From: Flavobacteriales bacterium
Lineage (GTDB): Bacteria > Bacteroidota > Bacteroidia > Flavobacteriales > BACL11
DNA length: 7,279 nt
Assembly: GCA_002697505.1 (NCBI GenBank)
Contig: NZWA01000051.1
Coordinates: forward strand, 1-7,279
Reading direction: 5' to 3'
A model generated the notes under the pieces. The model worked only from the letters and a program-made list of their open reading frames with translations. It was not told where the DNA came from and ran no database searches. The position numbers and the translations under genes were made by a program. Shown one piece after another: positions 5,628 through 7,279 of the stretch (position 1 is its first letter; the number at the start of each line of letters is the position of its first letter).

Positions 5628-5897
5628 ATGGCTAAAGAATCAATGAAAGCTCGTGAGGTAAAAAGAGCAAAATGTGTTGAAAGATATGCGAAAAAAAGAG
5701 CAGAATTAAAAGCTGCAGGAGATTATGAAGGATTACAAAAACTTCCTAAAAATGCCTCGCCAATAAGGATGCACAATAGATGTAAAATAACTGGAAGACC
5801 AAGAGGATACATGAGACAATTCGGTATCTCAAGAGTAATGTTTAGAGAAATGGCGAATTTTGGGTTAATTCCTGGAGTTAAAAAAGCAAGTTGGTAA
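5628..5897 (+). CDS. rpsN: 30S ribosomal protein uS14 (S14), zinc-independent 89-residue form
   Basis: A complete 89-residue gene. uS14 is a late-binding 30S head protein packed against uS3 and uS19. The N-terminus MAKESMKAREVKRAKCVERYAKKR and the C-terminal core MHNRCKITGRPRGYMRQFGISRVMFREMANFGLIPGVKKASW are unmistakable. In zinc-binding short S14 proteins the core reads RCxxCGR...LCRxC; here the four positions are Cys52, Thr55, Ser68 and Met71, so three of four ligands are missing and the protein cannot use that site. Length is between the long (about 101) and short (about 61) forms and matches the Bacteroidota type. It starts 2 nt after rplE, with A at -3. Confidence 0.97.
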   Translation: MAKESMKAREVKRAKCVERYAKKRAELKAAGDYEGLQKLPKNASPIRMHNRCKITGRPRGYMRQFGISRVMFREMANFGLIPGVKKASW

Positions 5898-5922
5898 AAA
5901 ATAAGAATTTTAAAGATTAGAT

Positions 5923-6324
5923 ATGTTTACAGATCCAATATCAGATTATTTAACAAGAATTAGAAATGCTCAAATGGCTGGCTTAAAAGTTGTTGATATT
6001 CCATCTTCAAAAATTAAGCAAGCAATAACGAATATACTACATGAAAAAGGTTATATACGTAATTTTAGGTTTGAGGAAACAAAAAATAATCAAGGTAATA
6101 TTAAGATTGCACTTAAATATAATATTAATACTAATATGCCAGCTATTAAGAAGTTAATTCGTGTAAGTAAGCCTGGCCTCCGTAAGTATGCTGATGCCAA
6201 AAACTTACCAAGAGTAATTAACGGACTTGGAATAGCCATAATTTCTACATCTAAAGGAGTAGTTACTGATAAAGAAGCTAGATCTTTGAATATTGGTGGT
6301 GAGGTTTTATGTCATATTTATTAA
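5923..6324 (+). CDS. rpsH: 30S ribosomal protein uS8 (S8)
   Basis: A complete 133-residue gene. uS8 binds helix 21 of 16S rRNA and organises the central domain of the 30S subunit; in E. coli it also represses the spc operon. Landmarks are DPISDYLTRIRNAQMAG (4-20), VDIPSSKIKQAITNILHEKGYI (24-45), IRVSKPGLRKY (79-89), LPRVINGLGIAIISTSKGVVTDKEAR (95-120) with the RNA-binding STSKG at 108-112, and the terminal GGEVLCHIY. The start gives MFTDPI, one residue longer than the MTDPI common in relatives. It follows the longest gap in the window (25 nt), which has neither Shine-Dalgarno sequence nor A at -3. Confidence 0.97.
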   Translation: MFTDPISDYLTRIRNAQMAGLKVVDIPSSKIKQAITNILHEKGYIRNFRFEETKNNQGNIKIALKYNINTNMPAIKKLIRVSKPGLRKYADAKNLPRVINGLGIAIISTSKGVVTDKEARSLNIGGEVLCHIY

Positions 6325-6336
6325 ATTTTAAAAATT

Positions 6337-6888
6337 ATGTCAAGAATAGGAAATAGTCCAATAGAAATAAAAGAAGGTGTCAATTTAACAATAAATGAAA
6401 ATATTGTTACCGCAAAAGGTAGTTTTGGGGAGATGTCATGTGTTTTTGATCCTGTAATTTCAGTAGAAATTAAAGATAATAATGTATTACTAACAAGAAA
6501 TTCTGATGATAAAGACATAAGATCTAAGCATGGTCTCTACAGATCCCTAATTAACAATATGGTTATTGGTGTAGATAAAGGTCATTGCAAAAAATTAGAA
6601 TTAAGAGGTGTTGGATACAGGGCGAGTGTTCAGGGAGATATGTTAGATATTTCTGTAGGCTATTCTCACAATATAATTTTTCAAATACCGCCTAATCTAA
6701 AAGTTACAGCTGAAACAGAAAAAGGAAAAGCTCCAATTATTTCTATTTCAGGATGTGATAAGCAAGTTGTAGGTGCATATGCTGCAAGAATTAGAGCTGA
6801 AAGAAAACCAGAGCCTTATAAAGGAAAGGGTATAAGATATGTTGATGAATATGTAAGAAAGAAAGCAGGTAAAACAGCTGCTTCATAA
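6337..6888 (+). CDS. rplF: 50S ribosomal protein uL6 (L6)
   Basis: A complete 183-residue gene. uL6 binds 23S rRNA near the GTPase-associated region and the sarcin-ricin loop, where translation factors dock. It starts MSRIGNSPIEI, the family N-terminus, and shows the two-repeat architecture of uL6: repeat one about 1-80 (GSFGEMSCVFDP, HGLYRSLINNMVIGV) and repeat two about 85-175 (KLELRGVGYRA, LDISVGYSHNI, ISGCDKQVVGAYAARIRAERKPEPYKGKGIRYVDEYVRKK). EPYKGKGIRY at 159-168 is the strongest signature. The tail, AGKTAAS, is slightly longer than the E. coli end. The gap from rpsH is 12 nt, A/T only, with A at -3. Confidence 0.97.
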   Translation: MSRIGNSPIEIKEGVNLTINENIVTAKGSFGEMSCVFDPVISVEIKDNNVLLTRNSDDKDIRSKHGLYRSLINNMVIGVDKGHCKKLELRGVGYRASVQGDMLDISVGYSHNIIFQIPPNLKVTAETEKGKAPIISISGCDKQVVGAYAARIRAERKPEPYKGKGIRYVDEYVRKKAGKTAAS

Positions 6889-6902
6889 ATAAACTTAAGA
6901 AA

Positions 6903-7256
6903 ATGAATTCTAAAAAACAAGCAAGAAAAAAAGTAAGATCATCTATTAGAAGCAAAATTTTTGGTACGTCCGATGTTCCAAGACTAGCTGTATTTAGATC
7001 AAATAAACAAATATATGCTCAATTGATTGATGATACAGTTGGAAAAACTTTGGCAGCTGCTTCTTCAAATGACAAAAATCTTGCTAAATTTAAAGGAACA
7101 AAAATTGATCAAGCTACAGCTGTAGGAAAATCAATTGCCGAAAACGCGAAATCAGCAGGAATAGAAACTGTTGTTTTTGACAGAGGAGGTTTTCTATACC
7201 ATGGAAGAGTAAAAGCATTAGCTGAATCAGCTAGAGAATCAGGACTAAAATTTTAA
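6903..7256 (+). CDS. rplR: 50S ribosomal protein uL18 (L18)
   Basis: A complete 117-residue gene. uL18 binds 5S rRNA and, with uL5 from the same operon, installs it in the central protuberance. After a basic, flexible N-terminus (KKQARKKVRSSIRSK) come VPRLAVFRSNKQIYAQLIDD (25-44), GKTLAAASS (47-55), AVGKSIAENAKSAGIETVVFDRGGFLYHGRVKALAESARESGLKF (73-117), the family's C-terminal hallmark. No fold is expected in the N-terminal part. The ATG at 6903 gives a slightly shorter N-terminus than some relatives, but no better in-frame start follows the rplF stop. The leader AACTTAAGAAA has A at -3 and no Shine-Dalgarno sequence. Confidence 0.97.
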   Translation: MNSKKQARKKVRSSIRSKIFGTSDVPRLAVFRSNKQIYAQLIDDTVGKTLAAASSNDKNLAKFKGTKIDQATAVGKSIAENAKSAGIETVVFDRGGFLYHGRVKALAESARESGLKF

Positions 7257-7265
7257 ATATTATAT

Positions 7266-7279
7266 ATGTTAAAAATAGC
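7266..7279 (+). CDS. rpsE: 30S ribosomal protein uS5 (S5), first codons only (probable)
   Basis: An ATG nine bases after the rplR stop begins Met-Leu-Lys-Ile-Ala and runs off the window. Four and two-thirds codons cannot identify a protein. The assignment rests on the order rplF-rplR-rpsE, which is nearly invariant in bacteria, and on the spacing, which matches the other genes here. uS5 would be a 30S protein at the mRNA entry site involved in decoding accuracy. An ATG slightly further on could also be the true start. Confidence 0.7.

Larger units (their letters stand above)
1..7279 (+). other. S10-spc ribosomal protein operon segment (rplC to rpsE)
   Basis: Eighteen ribosomal protein genes lie head to tail on one strand in the standard bacterial S10-spc order. 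Junctions are 1-nt overlaps (two) or gaps of 2-25 nt. The tight packing, with no stem-loop followed by a T-run and no gap long enough for a promoter, implies one polycistronic transcript starting upstream of the window and continuing past its end. Neither end of the operon is visible. Gene order alone is universal among bacteria; the Bacteroidota assignment comes from protein motifs and from the absence of Shine-Dalgarno sequences. How the operon is regulated cannot be read here: the leader used for uL4 autoregulation in E. coli would lie before rpsJ, outside the window. Confidence 0.97.

Overview
The window is an unbroken stretch of the S10-spc ribosomal protein cluster on the + strand. It holds eighteen consecutive genes: uL3 (5'-truncated), uL4, uL23, uL2, uS19, uL22, uS3, uL16, uL29, uS17, uL14, uL24, uL5, uS14, uS8, uL6, uL18 and the first five codons of a probable uS5. 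About 127 nt in total are non-coding. I see no RNA gene, mobile element, CRISPR array, terminator or convincing promoter.

The organism is most likely a low-GC (roughly one third G+C by eye) member of the Bacteroidota, probably near the Flavobacteriales. The family-level wording of the proteins points that way: uS3 starts MGQKTNPIGNRLG and carries the NWYGG region, uL2 has HPMGGGEG and ends IIERRK, uL29 has SPLENP, and uS14 is an 89-residue zinc-free form. The translation signals agree: every start is ATG, almost none has a Shine-Dalgarno sequence, and 12 of 17 visible starts have A at -3. Arg is written mostly as AGA. Sixteen of seventeen visible stops are TAA and one is TAG (rplX).

Layout: 1-4368 is the S10-operon part (rplC to rpsQ; rpsJ would lie upstream). 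From 4368 onward is the spc-operon part (rplN to rpsE; rpmD, rplO and secY would be expected downstream). The two parts are joined by a TAATG stop/start overlap between rpsQ and rplN, so there is no room for a separate spc promoter at the usual E. coli boundary. The products build both subunits: uL2, uL3, uL4, uL16 and uL22 surround the peptidyl-transferase centre and exit tunnel; uL5 and uL18 form the central protuberance with 5S rRNA; uS3, uS14 and uS19 build the 30S head; uS8 and uS17 organise 16S rRNA.

This is core housekeeping DNA and I do not find a hidden new system in it. The item most worth checking is an unusual uL2 sequence just before the His of the conserved DHP motif, where the expected RGVAMNPVDHP reads RATVKNPVDHP. 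Others are the merged S10/spc boundary, and strong Shine-Dalgarno-like sequences inside genes but not in front of them.
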